From NCBI GenBank assembly GCA_025210615.1, contig JAOARJ010000004.1, positions 34,589-98,588 of the forward strand: DNA of 64,000 nucleotides, written 5' to 3'. The translations under genes were made by a program, and so were the position numbers. How positions within the stretch are numbered: the stretch's first letter is position 1; every line of letters starts with the position of its first letter. Shown piece after piece: positions 11,411 through 22,950 of this stretch. The notes under the pieces were generated by a model. The model was not told the DNA's origin. It ran no database searches and saw only the letters and a list, made by a program, of their open reading frames with translations. Source of the stretch: Candidatus Altimarinota bacterium (GTDB taxonomy: Bacteria > Patescibacteriota > Gracilibacteria > BD1-5 > UBA6164).

Positions 11411-13048
11411 TACATCTATTACTCTTATCATAATATTTTTACGTCACATCCAATAATCTTCACTCAACTCAGCTATTATATTCACGCTTTGCAGCTTATT
11501 TAAATCATAATAATATTCTCACATATTAAAGCCATATACTTTAAATCAAGGCGCATTTTCAAATTTCAAATGCATATTTGTCTTCCCTAAATAACTTACT
11601 TTTTTTATAACAAAATCTTTTATTAAAAAAACTGGTTTTTCATTTCATCTTCAAAATGGCGCAAATTTATTTATTTCTCACAAAAAATTAAAACTTACAT
11701 TATTTATACTAATAATTTTATCTATATTTATAGATTTTGGTTCATATTTTATTTCAGTATTTTTTCAAAAATTATCTAAATCTAACTTAAATTTATCAAA
11801 ATTATTTTTTAATAAAGTAAATCAAGCTGCGCTATTATGCCCTCAATAATAAACAAAATTATCTTTTAACTCATCAAGCATATCTACAATACTAAAATAC
11901 TCTGGACTTCTAGAACTTCACACAATTTTATCATCATCACTAGCTAAAACTATACTAGGTTTATTAAACATTTCAGTGAGTCTTCAAGCTATAATACCAG
12001 CTATTCAATGAGGAATATCATTATTATAATAAAATAATATTTTGTCAGTTTTATCAACGCAAGATAAAGCGTCTTCCATAAATTTACTTGTAAGCTTTTT
12101 TCTTTGTTCATTAAGGCGTTCTATTTCTAAAATATTCTCACTTATTGAATCTCAGTTATTATTAAGTAATATTTTTAATGCTTTGTAAGGAGTATCAAGC
12201 CTTCAAGCTGAATTTAATTTCGGAGCAATATCAAATCAAACTGTATCACAATCTATACTCTCAAAACTATTATATTGAAGCATTTCTCTAAGTCACCTGC
12301 TCCTCGAATATTTTATTTGTTTTAGTCCTTCGCTAACTATAATCCTATTTTCTCAAATAATATTCATGCAATCTGCAATAGTTCAAACACTCGCTATATC
12401 AATAGTTTTTTTCAAATAATCTTGTCTTTGCTCTTCACTATAAATCTTTGATAAAACAGCATCTACAACCTTTAAGGCTACTCAAGCTCAAGCAAGTTCA
12501 TCAAAAGGATACCCGCAGTCTAATCTCTTTGGGTCAACAACTGCGACAGCATTTTTAGGTAAAATTTCTCCCTGTTCATGATGGTCAGTAACAATTATAT
12601 CAACTCATTTTTCTTTAGCTCTAGAAATAATTTCATCATCTCTAATACCACAATCCACTGTTATAATAAGGCTTACTCATTTTTCTTTTAGCTCATCTAC
12701 AAAATAATCTTTTAAACCATATCAATCCTCTATTCTATGAGGAATTCTATAAGTTGCTTGTATTCAAAGAGTGAACAATAAATGCGTCATAATAGCCGTA
12801 GAAGTCACTCAATCCACATCATAATCACCAAAAACAGCAACTTTTTCGTTATTTTCTTTAGCCAATAAAATTCTATCTACTGCTAAATCCATATCTTTTA
12901 ATAAAAATGGATTATGTAAATCATTTAAATCTCAAAATAAATTAGCTTCTTCTCAAAGCCTATTATAAAGTAGTTCTTCTAAAGAATAATTTTCGTTATC
13001 TAATTTATAAATCGCTTTTTGTCATTTTATCGTATCAAAAATTTTCAT
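11402..13048 (-). CDS. recJ: Single-stranded-DNA exonuclease RecJ
   Basis: 548 residues, typical RecJ core length. The DHH-superfamily motifs are present: [18 protein letters not shown] (motif I, ~residues 69-86), a mid-motif [22 protein letters not shown] (DHH motif), ADCMNIIGENR, and the DHHA1 part ending [14 protein letters not shown] and YYGGHNSAAGFTL (GGH motif). RecJ degrades 5'-ended single strands in recombination and mismatch or base-excision repair. Monocistronic, with its own promoter upstream. Confidence 0.93.
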
Positions 13049-13087
13049 TATTTTTTATTAATTTTGTTATTATTTTTATAGATTTTT

Positions 13088-13115
13088 ATTATATAAAATT
13101 TATTTTTTTTAGCAA
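13088..13115 (-). promoter_or_regulatory. Promoter of recJ
   Basis: Minus strand TTGCTA (13110-13115) and TATAAT (13088-13093), spacer 16 bp. Confidence 0.55.
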
Positions 13116-13132
13116 TTTATTATTTTATTTTT

Positions 13133-13165
13133 ATTAAAAAAAGCTAGATTATTAATCTAACTTTT
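13133..13165 (-). terminator. Terminator of the efflux operon
   Basis: Minus strand stem around TTAGATT/AATCTAG followed by a T run, immediately after the RND transporter stop (13157). Confidence 0.75.
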
Positions 13166-16100
13166 TTTCTTTTCTAATCTTAAATATGTATTATAAACAA
13201 ATATTGGAAACACTAACAAGGTTAATATAACTGAAGCAATTAATCAGAAAGCCATTGTAAATGCCATCCCTGAGAAAACGACATCTCCCATCAATGTCAT
13301 TACTCACAAAATTGTAGTTGCATTTGTTGCAATTATTGGACCAATTCTATCTCCTGTCGCTTTTATTAAAGATTCTTCTAAACTTAATCATTCTTTCTCT
13401 TTATAATAAAGCATTTGTTCTAATAAGATTATCGCATTTCAGGTTACTATTCAGATTAATGATAGAATTCATAGATTTCAAATTGAAGTAAATAATGTTC
13501 CAAATAATAGGTTCATCACTCAATATCAAGGCAAAATTCAAACAAATCAAAATAAAAATGTCATCATTATAATTCCTCAAATAGCAAAACTTCCAAATTT
13601 CAAAGCCATTATCAAAAATATAATTATAAACGCTATTCATATAGCTGATTGAAGCTCTCAAACAGTATCTTTACTAGTCTTCCATTCTCAAGATAAAACT
13701 AATCTAAATTCATAATCAACTCATTTTTCTTTTACTATATACTCCCTCACGTTTAATTTTTCTATTTCATAATTTTCTCATAAGAAATTTGGTGTCATAA
13801 TCGCTTTATCAAATCAAGCAACAATACTAGAAATAGGATTCCCTTGAGTTGTGTCCCCTGTTAATGTAATAATATTTTCTCAATTTAAATTAGTTAAACT
13901 TTTTTGTTTTTGCGTTTTTACTATCTGAGCTATTTCACTAAGCGGAACTTTTTTTCAAGAAGAATTTGTAAAATATAAACTACCAAACAAATTTTCTCAT
14001 AAATTTTCATCTTTTTTTAGCTTTATATAAATCTTTTTAGGCTCTAAGCTTGACGCATTTTCACTAAATGAAACATAATTTCAATCAAGCATTGTCTTCA
14101 CTGACATCGCAACTTGTTTGACACTTAATCAAAGCCTTGTTATCAGCTCGTGATTAAGGATAACTTCATAATTTGTCTTATAGTCATCAATATCGTTATA
14201 AATATCTTTCACGCGATATTTTTCTAGCGTCGGCATCATTTTTTCTTCTAGTTTACGATAAAAACTAAGCAATGATGCTTGTGATTGAAGCGTTGGAGCT
14301 TTCACTTCTAGAATAAAATCTCATTTTTCAGGAACTCAACCTGCCGTATCAAAAATTTTCAGTTTCATAAGAGGATATTTTTCTAAAAGATTTCCTTTTA
14401 TTTTAGCTGTTATTAACTCATTAAAATTTTGACTTTGAGTATTTCTATCAGCTTTTTCAGTCAAGTTTATAACTCAAGAAACTTGATTTTCAAAAACTCT
14501 AGCTGTGCCTCATCTTGTAGCAAGTATTCCGCTTAATAAAGGTGAATTTCAAACTGAATAAGTTGTATTAACAATAATATCTAAATTTTGATTTTTTATT
14601 TCTTCTGTAGTTAATCATAAATTTTCCTTACAGAAATTACTATCAACCTCACTATTTAAATAAAAACAAGTTAATAATTTATTAAAATCCTGCGTAATTT
14701 CAAGCGTTTTATCAATTCATTTTTCAGCTGGTGCATCAATAAAATAATTCAATTGTCTTTGATCAGCTTTGGGCGTAGAAGCCTCTTTAATAAGCCCTAA
14801 CGAAGTTGGAATAGTAAAGGCTCAAATTAAAATTATAATAAATCAAAAAACAACTTTTCTTCTATTTTTTTTATGTAAATCAGTCTTTCAAATCAATCCA
14901 GAAATATATTTTTTATATCCTTTAATCAGCTTATTTTCAGCTTTCTTTTCAGGTTTTACTTTCCTATTTTTATTTATCATGTAAAACACATACGGAACAA
15001 GAGTTATCGCCAAAAGATTTGAAAACAACATTGACCAAATCACATAAATCGGCAATGGTTTAATAAATTGTCCCATAAATCCAGTTACCATAAACATCGC
15101 ACTAAACGCTACAATTCTGGTTATCATAGCCAAAGTTAGACCAAATCATACCTCTTGAACACTAAATTTTATAATACCTAGCAAGTCTTTTTCTTTATTT
15201 TCTGGTAATTTCCAGTTTTTCAAAATATTATCAATCACAACAGTAGAATCATCAACAAGCATTCAAAGTGCTACAATAAGCGATACTAAAGTCATTTTAT
15301 TAATATTATCTCCAGTCAAAAATATTATCAAAAAAACAATTCAAAATGTCAGAGGAATCGACAAAGCTACATTAACAGCATTCCTAAATCATAAATAAAA
15401 TAACAGAACAAAAATCACGATGAAAAATGACTGCACGATATTTCAAATCATCTCATTTGTCGCATCTGACGCGTTTATTCACTCATTTAAAACCTCTTCA
15501 TATTTTACATTTTCTGGAAAATATTTACTTATTTTTGCTAAATCTGCTTTAAAATTTTGATAAACTTTTACTGAATTCAATCATTTTCTCTTCGCTACTC
15601 ATAAAAAAACAGTAGTTTTTAATTCTCAATTTTTACTAATAAAATTATCATTTTTATATTCACTCACACCTGAAGAAACCTCAGCTACATCAGATAAATA
15701 AACTAAATTTCAATTATAATTTCATACTATCAAGTTTTTTAATTCTTTCTCACTATCAATATCTCAGTTTACTTTTACACTAGCCACATTATCGCCAGAT
15801 TCAAGTTCTCAACCAGGAAAAGAAAAATTATTTTCATTTATCACATTTTGAAGTGCAAGAAAATCTACTCATTTAGCTTCCAACTTATTAATATCAGCTT
15901 CAATATTTAAGTTTTCAGTATCTCATCAAATCACATAAAATTGCGTATAATCTTTATTATTTCTAAGTTTTTCTTTTATGTCCAGTGCTACTTTTCTAAG
16001 TAAAATTTTTTGCTCATCTTTCGTTTTATCATCAGCGTCATAATATAAACCAATTCAATAAATTGGCATTGCTTCGCTGTCTATTTCGCTTATAGCAGGC

Positions 16101-16480
16101 ATTTCCACTCAAGCAGGTAAAACTCATCTTTTTTCTTGCAACTTTTGTATAACTCTAACTCTCGCATCATCTTTCGGAGTATTTACTTCAAAAGCTACAA
16201 CAATCGCTCCATAATTATCATTAGCAACAGTTGTAATATCATCGATATCATCTAAATTATAAAAAAACTTTCAAAATGGCTTATTTATATAATCTTCAAC
16301 TTCCTTTTGAGTGTATCAAGGAGCTTGAAAAACTATTGAAAAAGCAGGTGATTCAATACTCGGATTATATTGTTTTGGGGAAGTGAACCATCAAATAGTT
16401 CATCAAACCAATATCACCAAAAATAATATTATAGTCAACTGGTTATTTTTGATAAAAAACTCTACAATTTTTTTGTACAT
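13157..16480 (-). CDS. RND-family efflux transporter (AcrB-like inner-membrane pump)
   Basis: 1107 residues, the standard size of HAE-RND pumps. It opens with the usual first membrane helix (NNQLTIILFLVILVGTIGW), periplasmic-type porter segments (GYTQKEVEDYINKP, DIDDITTVANDNYGAIVV), the helix 2-6 block (FFIVIFVLLFYLGFRNAVNVALSIPLTF, MLVDDSTVVIDNILKN, which includes the proton-relay region) and a second half with the same layout ending IVTGNAIILLEQ and MAFTMAFGLIAS. It would use the proton gradient to extrude drugs, lipids or metabolites. In an organism probably without a classical outer membrane, the exit route is unclear. Second gene after the fusion lipoprotein (19-bp gap). Confidence 0.9.
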
Positions 16481-16499
16481 AATTTAATTTTTTTATTTA

Positions 16500-18428
16500 T
16501 TAATAATCTATAATTTCGTCGTTTTCTTTTATTTTTTCAGAAGAAATCGCGCAGAAATATGCATTACATTTTTCAATATTAATTTCTATTTTCACTCTTT
16601 TTTTATCTTCCTCATTAATTTTCACTAAATAAGATTGTCCAAATTGATATTTCACAAATTCGTATGGGACAACTAATCAAGAAATTTCATTTTTATCTAA
16701 ACTAACTACACTATAATTTCAGATTTTTAACTTTTTGTCTGTATTATCTACCTTAATTTCTATTCAAATTCTTTTTGATAAATTATCTACTGTCGGCAAA
16801 ATTCTAGTTATTTCTCATTCAATATTTTTATTTATCGCTTTTACAAAAATATTTACTTTATCAGTTAAATTAACTGAAGAAATTTTATCCTCAGGAACAA
16901 AAACTTTAAGCTTTAATTTTTCATCTTTTGAAATCATATAAACAGGTGTTCCCGCTCACAATACTTGTCCAACAGAAGCCATTTTATTTACAATAACTCA
17001 ATCAAAAGGAGCCACAACTTTTGAATTTTTAAGGGCTAAAGTCGCTGTTCATCTTTGTCCTGATAAATTATTTATCTGCGCTCTGATTTGTGATAATTGA
17101 GAATCTTTTTGAGCTTTTAAGCTTTCTAAACTAGCTTTTGCCTCACTATAAGATAATTTTGATAACTCTAATTGATTTTCAGCTACTTTTTTCTTTGTTT
17201 CAACTTCGTTTAATTGTCCAGATGTTTGAGCATTCGTTGAGTTATAGCTTTGTTTAGCTAATTCTAATCATTTTTTCTTCGCTTCTAAATCTTTTTTTAA
17301 TAAATCAATATCAAGATTTATTTGCTTATTTAAACTATCAATCCCTTGCACACTTCATTTTAATCAAGTAATTTTATCTCAAACAATATTTATAAGAGTC
17401 GTTTCAATTTGTCCTTGAAAATTTACAACTTGATTTTTATAAGAAGTTAAAGTTGCTGTATTTAAAGCAGAACTTGAAGGAGTATTATCAAGTAGTTCAT
17501 AGAAATCTGAAGAAAAAACTCTAAGTTCTTCATATAAAGCGATACTTTCTTTTAATAAATTATAAATTTCTTCTTGTTTATTTTCTTTTTTCTCATCTCA
17601 TGGTTTAAAATCTAAGCTCTCTACCTTGCTTACCCATGAGTTTACTTTTGGTAATAAAATTTCAAATTCTCTAAGTACTTTTAATTTAGAATCTTTTTCT
17701 ATCGCTCATAAATCACTTTCATAAGCATCATTTTTTGTTTTGTTTTTTTCTGTAACTCATAAAATTTCATCAGTGAAATTCACAAAATTTACGGCTAATA
17801 TTTTTGCTCAAGAAAGCCCATTATTCGCATTTGAATAAATATTTTTTAACTGTTCATCATATAAACTAAATGTGTTATCAAGTCTTGTTTGAGCAGCTTT
17901 AACTCAGATTTCAGCCTGTTCTATTTGCCTTTCTATAGTCTTTAATGTTTCTGATTTTACACTTTCAGTATCGCTTACTCAAGTCGTAATTCAAGATAAA
18001 TTTTCCTGCGCAATCTTTACTCATTGCTCAGCTTGTTTTATTTTTTCTTCTACTGATTTTATTTGAGCATCAAAAGATTTTTCAGTATTAGTATAAAGAT
18101 TCCTTGTAGAAGCTAAAACTCAATTTACAGCAGATAAATTTACACTAGCTTCTTCTCAATCTAAAGTTGCAAGTAATTCTCATTTTTTTACAAAATCTCA
18201 TTTTTCTTTTGTTAAAGATACTATTCTTCAAGGAGTTTTTGGCGCAACAATAGTACTTTCATCCCCTTCAAGTAATCAAGTATAAGTTTCTCACATCGCA
18301 ATTGATCATTTTTGCACTGCATAAGTATCCACACTTATAGTATTATTTACTGGCTTTATCCCCTCTTGTCAACAACTGGCAAGCAAAAATAAAGTACTCA
18401 CAATAGCAATTATCTTTTTATTTTCCAT
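16500..18428 (-). CDS. RND efflux membrane-fusion (HlyD/AcrA-type) lipoprotein
   Basis: 642 residues, long for the family because of a large central coiled-coil. Signal peptide with lipobox LLASC (Cys19). A split lipoyl/biotinyl-like half motif (RIVSLTKEKGDFVKKGELLATLDG) before the coiled coils (~residues 100-420) is completed after them by ALKNSKVVAPFDGVIVNKMASVGQVLGAGTPVYMI. Beta-barrel and membrane-proximal domains follow. It would bridge the pump to the exit path. Its promoter carries a palindrome matching one upstream of the MarR gene, so it is probably controlled by that regulator. Confidence 0.88.
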
Positions 18429-18456
18429 ATTTTTCACAAAGTTTTATAAAATAAAT

Positions 18457-18474
18457 AGTTAATATATATTAAGT
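18457..18474. promoter_or_regulatory. Probable MarR operator upstream of the efflux operon
   Basis: A near-perfect 18-bp palindrome with core TTAATATATATTAA (18459-18472), lying just downstream of the -10 box. It matches the palindrome at 19062-19079 at 16 of 18 positions. Confidence 0.6.
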
Positions 18475-18487
18475 ATAACAGATACAT

Positions 18488-18514
18488 ATTATATTATTTT
18501 TAAAAATATGTCAA
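18488..18514 (-). promoter_or_regulatory. Promoter of the efflux operon
   Basis: Minus strand TTGACA (18509-18514) and TATAAT (18488-18493), spacer 15 bp, with the operator palindrome between it and the gene. Confidence 0.55.
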
Positions 18515-18550
18515 ATTTTTGTTAATTTTTATTAAGTATTTTTAGAAAAA

Positions 18551-18583
18551 TAAAAAAATCAACTAATTTTCGTTGATTTTTAA
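18551..18583 (-). terminator. Terminator of marR
   Basis: Stem AAAATCAAC/GTTGATTTT overlapping the last codons and stop of the MarR gene, followed on the minus strand by a T-rich tail. Confidence 0.7.
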
Positions 18584-19036
18584 TTCAATATTATCTAGAA
18601 AAATATCTTCAAATTTTTGCATATGATGTAACACTATTTTTCTTTCTTCTGGAGTATAAGTTCTTTGTATCTCTACTAAAAATTCCTCTGACATACCATC
18701 TCTAATTTCATTTGCTAAATTTAATCATTTTTTTGTTAAACTTACTTCAATATTTCTTCATTTTTTATTTTTTGAAATAACTCAATCTTTATCCATTTGT
18801 CTGATTATTTGACTAAAAGACTGATATGAAGTATAAAATAAATCTTTTAATTCTCACATTGATGCAACATTATGTTCTTCTAAATAATCTAACAAGAAAA
18901 AATATCTTATATTTATTCAATATTCTCTTTTTAAAATTCTTTCTCAGAGAGCGGATAACCTTTCTCAAGTGAAGAAAAACTTTTCTATAACAGCTTTACA
19001 TTCCAACTGCTCTTTTGTAATTTCACTTTTTTTCAT
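18563..19036 (-). CDS. MarR-family transcriptional regulator
   Basis: 157 residues, typical of MarR. It is mostly helical with a winged-helix core: REYGINIRYFFLLDYLEEHNVASMGELKDLFYTSYQSFSQIIRQMDKDGVISK (helix-turn-helix, ~residues 40-92), then the wing (NKKGRNIEVSLTKKGLNLANEI) and a C-terminal dimer helix. The upstream region carries an 18-bp palindrome also present before the efflux operon directly downstream, so the simplest model is autorepression plus repression of the pump, released by a ligand. It has its own terminator, so the two units are transcribed separately. Confidence 0.85.
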
Positions 19037-19061
19037 AAAAAAATTATAAGTAAATATTTTA

Positions 19062-19079
19062 ACTTCATATATATTAAGT
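19062..19079. promoter_or_regulatory. Probable MarR operator upstream of marR
   Basis: Imperfect palindrome ACTTCATATATATTAAGT, 26 bp before the ATG, matching the site at 18457-18474. Confidence 0.6.
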
Positions 19080-19112
19080 ATATTATAAAAAATTGCAAGA
19101 TTTTTACTATTT

Positions 19113-21104
19113 TTATTTCTCTTTTATCTCCTCAGATAATTTTATTATCTCATCTATAACTTTATTTTGCGATTCCATAAAGTCTTCTAAATAATCTTTT
19201 TTAGTTAGGTCTATTCATAATTTTTTTAACGCATCATTTGGTAACTCACTACTTCAAGTTTTTAAATATTCCATATATTTTTCTTTAAATCAAGGTTCGT
19301 TATTATATAGTCTAGTCGCTATATTATCAGCAACAGCAACAGATAAAGCATAATCATGAAAATAATATGGTCTATAATATTGAGTTAATATATACCATCT
19401 TGCTTCCCGACCTTCTAATGTCTTATAATCTTCTCAATAATATTGTTTTTCTAAATCTAAATATAATTTATTTACCCCTGAAATTGTTACAACTTGATCA
19501 TTCCAAATTTTATCATAAACTTGTTTTTCAAGATTTGATTCAATATTTATACCCCAAAAATTATTTCTTATTGTACTCATATAAGCTCATAAATATTTCA
19601 ATTTTTCTTCTATTGTATCAGCTTCTTCTGCCATTTGTTTTGATATTAAAAGCTCATTTGTAATTGATGGAATTTCTCTAGGAAAAGTCATCCCTGCATA
19701 TCTATAAGGCTGATTATTCATACTTTCATAACTATTTACCGAGTGTCATAATTCATGCGCAAAATTAAATATATCATTAAATTTTCATCAAAAACTTAAC
19801 AAAGTATAAGGAATTTGTATAGCATAATTATTTGTAGAAAAGGGATTTCAATCTTTATTCTTAGCTGGATAAACATCAATTTGACCATCGTTAGATACGA
19901 CCTTAAGAGCATCTAAATATTCTCATCATAATTTTTTAAGCCCAGAAAAGATAATTTTTTTCACTTCTTCATAAGTATATTTTTTATCATTTTTTATAAG
20001 CGGAGTATAAAAATCAAAACTATAAATTTTTTCGTATCAAAAATAATTTTTCAAAAATGTAATATATTTATGCATTACCTGCTTATTTTCAAAACCAACT
20101 TCAACAAAATTCTTATAAACTTCTTCTCAAAGTCATTTATTTTGATATATTGATTCCAAAACACTATTATATTTATAACTTTTCTTAAAGGCAACTGTTT
20201 CTTTTTTGTCTGCAATAAATAAATTTCATAAAGTATTCTCATATTTTTTATAAGTACCAAAAATTGTTTCATAAAATTTTTTCTTAAATTCTCTATCTGA
20301 ATGTCATACGATAGAGATAAGTCCTCATAAATTCGCAGTTATTTTTTCTCACTCTGGCGTTTCTATCTCTGGATATTCGATATCCCCATACATAAGCTGA
20401 TTATACATTGTAGAATATCCAGCACTTGCCTTTCTAAAACTCGCCACAATTTTTTCTTCATTTTCTGGCAAAATATGTTTTTTCTCATTTAAATAAAATC
20501 TAAAAGTATTTTTATAGTCTGAAAATTCAACATTTTTTAATAAAGCATTTAGTTTTTTATCACTAAAATTTTTTAATTCTTGACTAAAAAAATTTCTACC
20601 TTCTACATATTCTAAATTTATTTTTTGAACTTTTTTACTTAATAAATCAGCTTCTTCATCTTTTGCGTTTATAGCAGTTCTAAGCCTAGCATAGAAACTT
20701 ACTTTTCATAATTTTTCACTAAATGTATCCTGAAGCTTTAAAAACTCTAATAATTTCTCATTATTATTTAATTTTCATTTATATTTAGGAAATTCTGGTA
20801 ATAATTTTTCTACTTCTTCTAAATCTTTTTCAGCTTCTTCTATACTAAAATAAACCTTAGTCAAATCCCATTTATATTTACTATCTATTTCATCTCTTGA
20901 TAAAGTTTTATTTTCTTCTTTATCTTGCTCTATATTATTATCATCACTGTTATTAGGTAAAATTATCTTATTATTCCCTTGTTTATCAGTAATTAGATCA
21001 CTATTTTCTATCTTACTTATAACACTAAAAATTAAAATTATCAATATAGTTCAAAATATTGCATTTTTTATAATAGCATAACCATTATTATTTTTATCAG
21101 CCAT
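19113..21104 (-). CDS. pepF: Membrane-anchored M3-family oligoendopeptidase F
   Basis: 663 residues. Zinc-peptidase signature NFAHELGHSVNSY with HELGH at residues 450-454 and the downstream helix ITNELLISKQMAEEA supplying the third zinc ligand. Family landmarks: KWDLTKVYFSIEEAEKDL near residue 75 (PepF N-terminus), QIPYTLLSF and REIPSITNELL. PepF enzymes cleave short peptides, normally in the cytoplasm. Here a membrane helix (~residues 11-30) and an acidic, Asn-rich linker precede the enzyme, so it is probably tethered outside, where it could degrade host or environmental peptides (inference). Confidence 0.88.
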
Positions 21105-21164
21105 AGATTTTCACTTAAAAATATTAAATTTTTATCATTATATATATTTCAAGGTTATATAAAA

Positions 21165-21201
21165 ATAAAAAACAGTTTTTAAGTTGCAAACTGCTTTTTT
21201 T
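21165..21201 (-). terminator. Terminator downstream of the 159-residue protein
   Basis: Stem AACAGTTT/AAACTG (21171-21178 with 21188-21193) with T-rich flanks, between the stop at 21214 and the pepF promoter region. Confidence 0.65.
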
Positions 21202-21213
21202 ATGTTTTAATTT

Positions 21214-21693
21214 TTATACTGCTTCTTTAAAGTATGGTCCTTCTCCACCTAAATAATCACAAAAAAGATCAAACATTACTTTTAATTTAGAGCTTATTTC
21301 AGAATTTTCATCTCCTATTTTAGCTACTTTAAGTCAAAGCTCTGCTCCTCTTAAGCCATCTACTAAATAAACTTCTAAAATCAAAGCTATTTCTTCACAA
21401 CCATTTTCTTTTAATAAAGAAATTGTTCTCTCTAATGGACCTCATGTAGGTAGATTTTTAGTATGTTCATAGGCAAAGATCAAATCTTCTATTCCATTTT
21501 CACTTCTTAAATTGTTTAATTTTTCTAAAAAATCTTTATCTGATATACTCTCTGCAGCTAAAAAATTTAGATGTGAAGCTTTCATTACCCCCTTTAAATC
21601 GCGAAAAGGCTCATTAATCCCATTAGGTCAAGTTGAAGGGAACTCAGTCCCTCCTCATCACGGTTTACGTATTCCAGATATAAGTCAAGACAT
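21214..21693 (-). CDS. Unknown soluble helical protein
   Basis: 159 residues; not recognised. The N-terminus is Gly/Pro-rich and probably disordered (RKPGGGGTEFPSTGPNG); the rest is predicted helical (DKDFLEKLNNLRSENGIEDLIFAYEH, ERTISLLKENGCEEIALILEVYLVDGL). No signal peptide, membrane helix or catalytic motif. Other unknown proteins here (26392-26973, 27040-27897) show the same plan of a short polar N-terminus and a helical body, but I see no clear sequence match. It is divergent from the EAL gene, with face-to-face promoters. Confidence 0.65.
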
Positions 21694-21726
21694 AATGATA
21701 AAAGTTACAAAAATATTATTTACTAC

Positions 21727-21754
21727 ATTTTATTCTTTTTTTACCATTTGTCAA
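21727..21754 (-). promoter_or_regulatory. Promoter of the 159-residue protein gene
   Basis: Minus strand TTGACA (21749-21754) and TAAAAT (21727-21732), spacer 16 bp; its -35 box lies 10 bp from the -35 box of the divergent EAL gene. Confidence 0.65.
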
Positions 21755-21763
21755 AAAATAAAT

Positions 21764-21791
21764 TTGACAAATAATTTCAAATACTTATTAT
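21764..21791 (+). promoter_or_regulatory. Promoter of the EAL-domain gene
   Basis: TTGACA (21764-21769) and TATTAT (21786-21791), spacer 16 bp. The two -35 boxes of this divergent pair form an inverted repeat (TTTGTCA...TTGACAAA), which could also be a regulator site. Confidence 0.65.
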
Positions 21792-21833
21792 TTAACGCAA
21801 TTTAAATAATTTTATAAATAAAAAATCATATTT

Positions 21834-22844
21834 ATGGTTGATGTAGATAGTCAAATTCCCGGTTCTATAAACACTTCTCAAGATTGATGTGATATGACAA
21901 TTTTTAATAAACTAAAAAATGAAATCATCTGTTGTAAAGAATGAGTTTGTTATATATTATGAGAATATAATGATAAGGAAGCAGATAAATTTGAAGAAGA
22001 TAAAACAATAAAAAATATATTCCCTGTAGAAATAGAGACAGCTTTTCAACCAATATGTGATGATAATAGAGCCCCTATAAAATATGAATCTTTATTAAGA
22101 GCTTCTTGGGAACACCCTGAAACCAAAGAAAAAAATTATATAAGACCTGATAAATATTTAGAATATTTAAAAATTGTTTCTCCAGAAAAATATGAAAAAA
22201 CTATCCTAAATGTAATAAAACAAGCGGTATGTTTTTCCTCTGAAAGAAAAGTTCCTATAACATTAAATTTTTGAACAGTAGAGTTCTCTAACGATGAATA
22301 TAGTTCTTTTCTAAAACAATGTTGTGAATATTATGGAGTCCAAACTGATATGATAACGATTGAAATATTAGAAGAAATTCCAGCATCCAAAATATTAAAA
22401 CAAATTTGAATAGACAAATTAAAAGACTTAGCAAATAAGTGATTTGGTTTAGCAATAGATGATTGTTACTCAAATATGTATCAAAAACAATGAATTAAAG
22501 ATATGAAAGCATTAGAAGAAGAAGCAGAAGCAATAGAAATATTATTATCAGAAACTTCTGAATTAATAAAAGTAGTAAAGATAGATAGAAAAATCGTTGA
22601 ACACTTTTTCCCTGAAGACTGAAGAGAGATTTCAGAAAACCAACTAGCAAAATTTATGAATAATTTTTGAAGTAAAGCTTTTCATGGTAAACAGGTTATT
22701 TTTGAGTGAGTCCCAAAAGGCAGAGTTAATGAAGTTTTCGCTTTTTTTAAAGAATATTTACCAAAAATAGATTTTCTTGTACAATCTTATGCAACTTGAG
22801 AACCTGAAATCCCCAAAAAAACAAATAATAATAAAGAATCTTAA
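21834..22844 (+). CDS. Stand-alone EAL-domain protein, predicted cyclic-di-GMP phosphodiesterase
   Basis: 336 residues. After ~65 N-terminal residues comes an EAL domain: FQPICDDNRAPIKYESLLRA (EAL motif as E-S-L, residues 85-87), TLNFG (Asn145), TIEILEEIP (Glu177/180), GLAIDDCYSN (Asp209-Asp210), VVKIDRK (Lys249), VIFEGVP (Glu291) and VQSYATGEP (Gln317). The residues that bind metals and c-di-GMP therefore appear kept, although DDFGTG is replaced by DDCYSN. It would hydrolyse c-di-GMP, a second messenger often governing type IV pili and attachment. No GGDEF protein is in the window. Activity is inferred, and a c-di-GMP sensing role is the alternative. Confidence 0.8.
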
Positions 22845-22864
22845 TTAATTTTAAGATTTTTTTT
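22836..22864 (+). terminator. Terminator of the EAL gene
   Basis: Stem AATCTTAA/TTAAGATT overlapping the stop codon, followed by a T run. Confidence 0.75.
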
Positions 22865-22873
22865 ATTTTTTTC

Positions 22874-22902
22874 TTGATTTTATAAAAAAAATATAATATA
22901 AT
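22874..22902 (+). promoter_or_regulatory. Promoter of the 185-residue protein gene
   Basis: TTGATT (22874-22879) and TATAAT (22897-22902), spacer 17 bp, followed by a ~45-nt leader with a small TTGC/GCAA hairpin. Confidence 0.6.
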
Positions 22903-22950
22903 TCTGCCTTGCGATAAAAAGCAACAGTTTTATTTACTATCAAAAAAATA

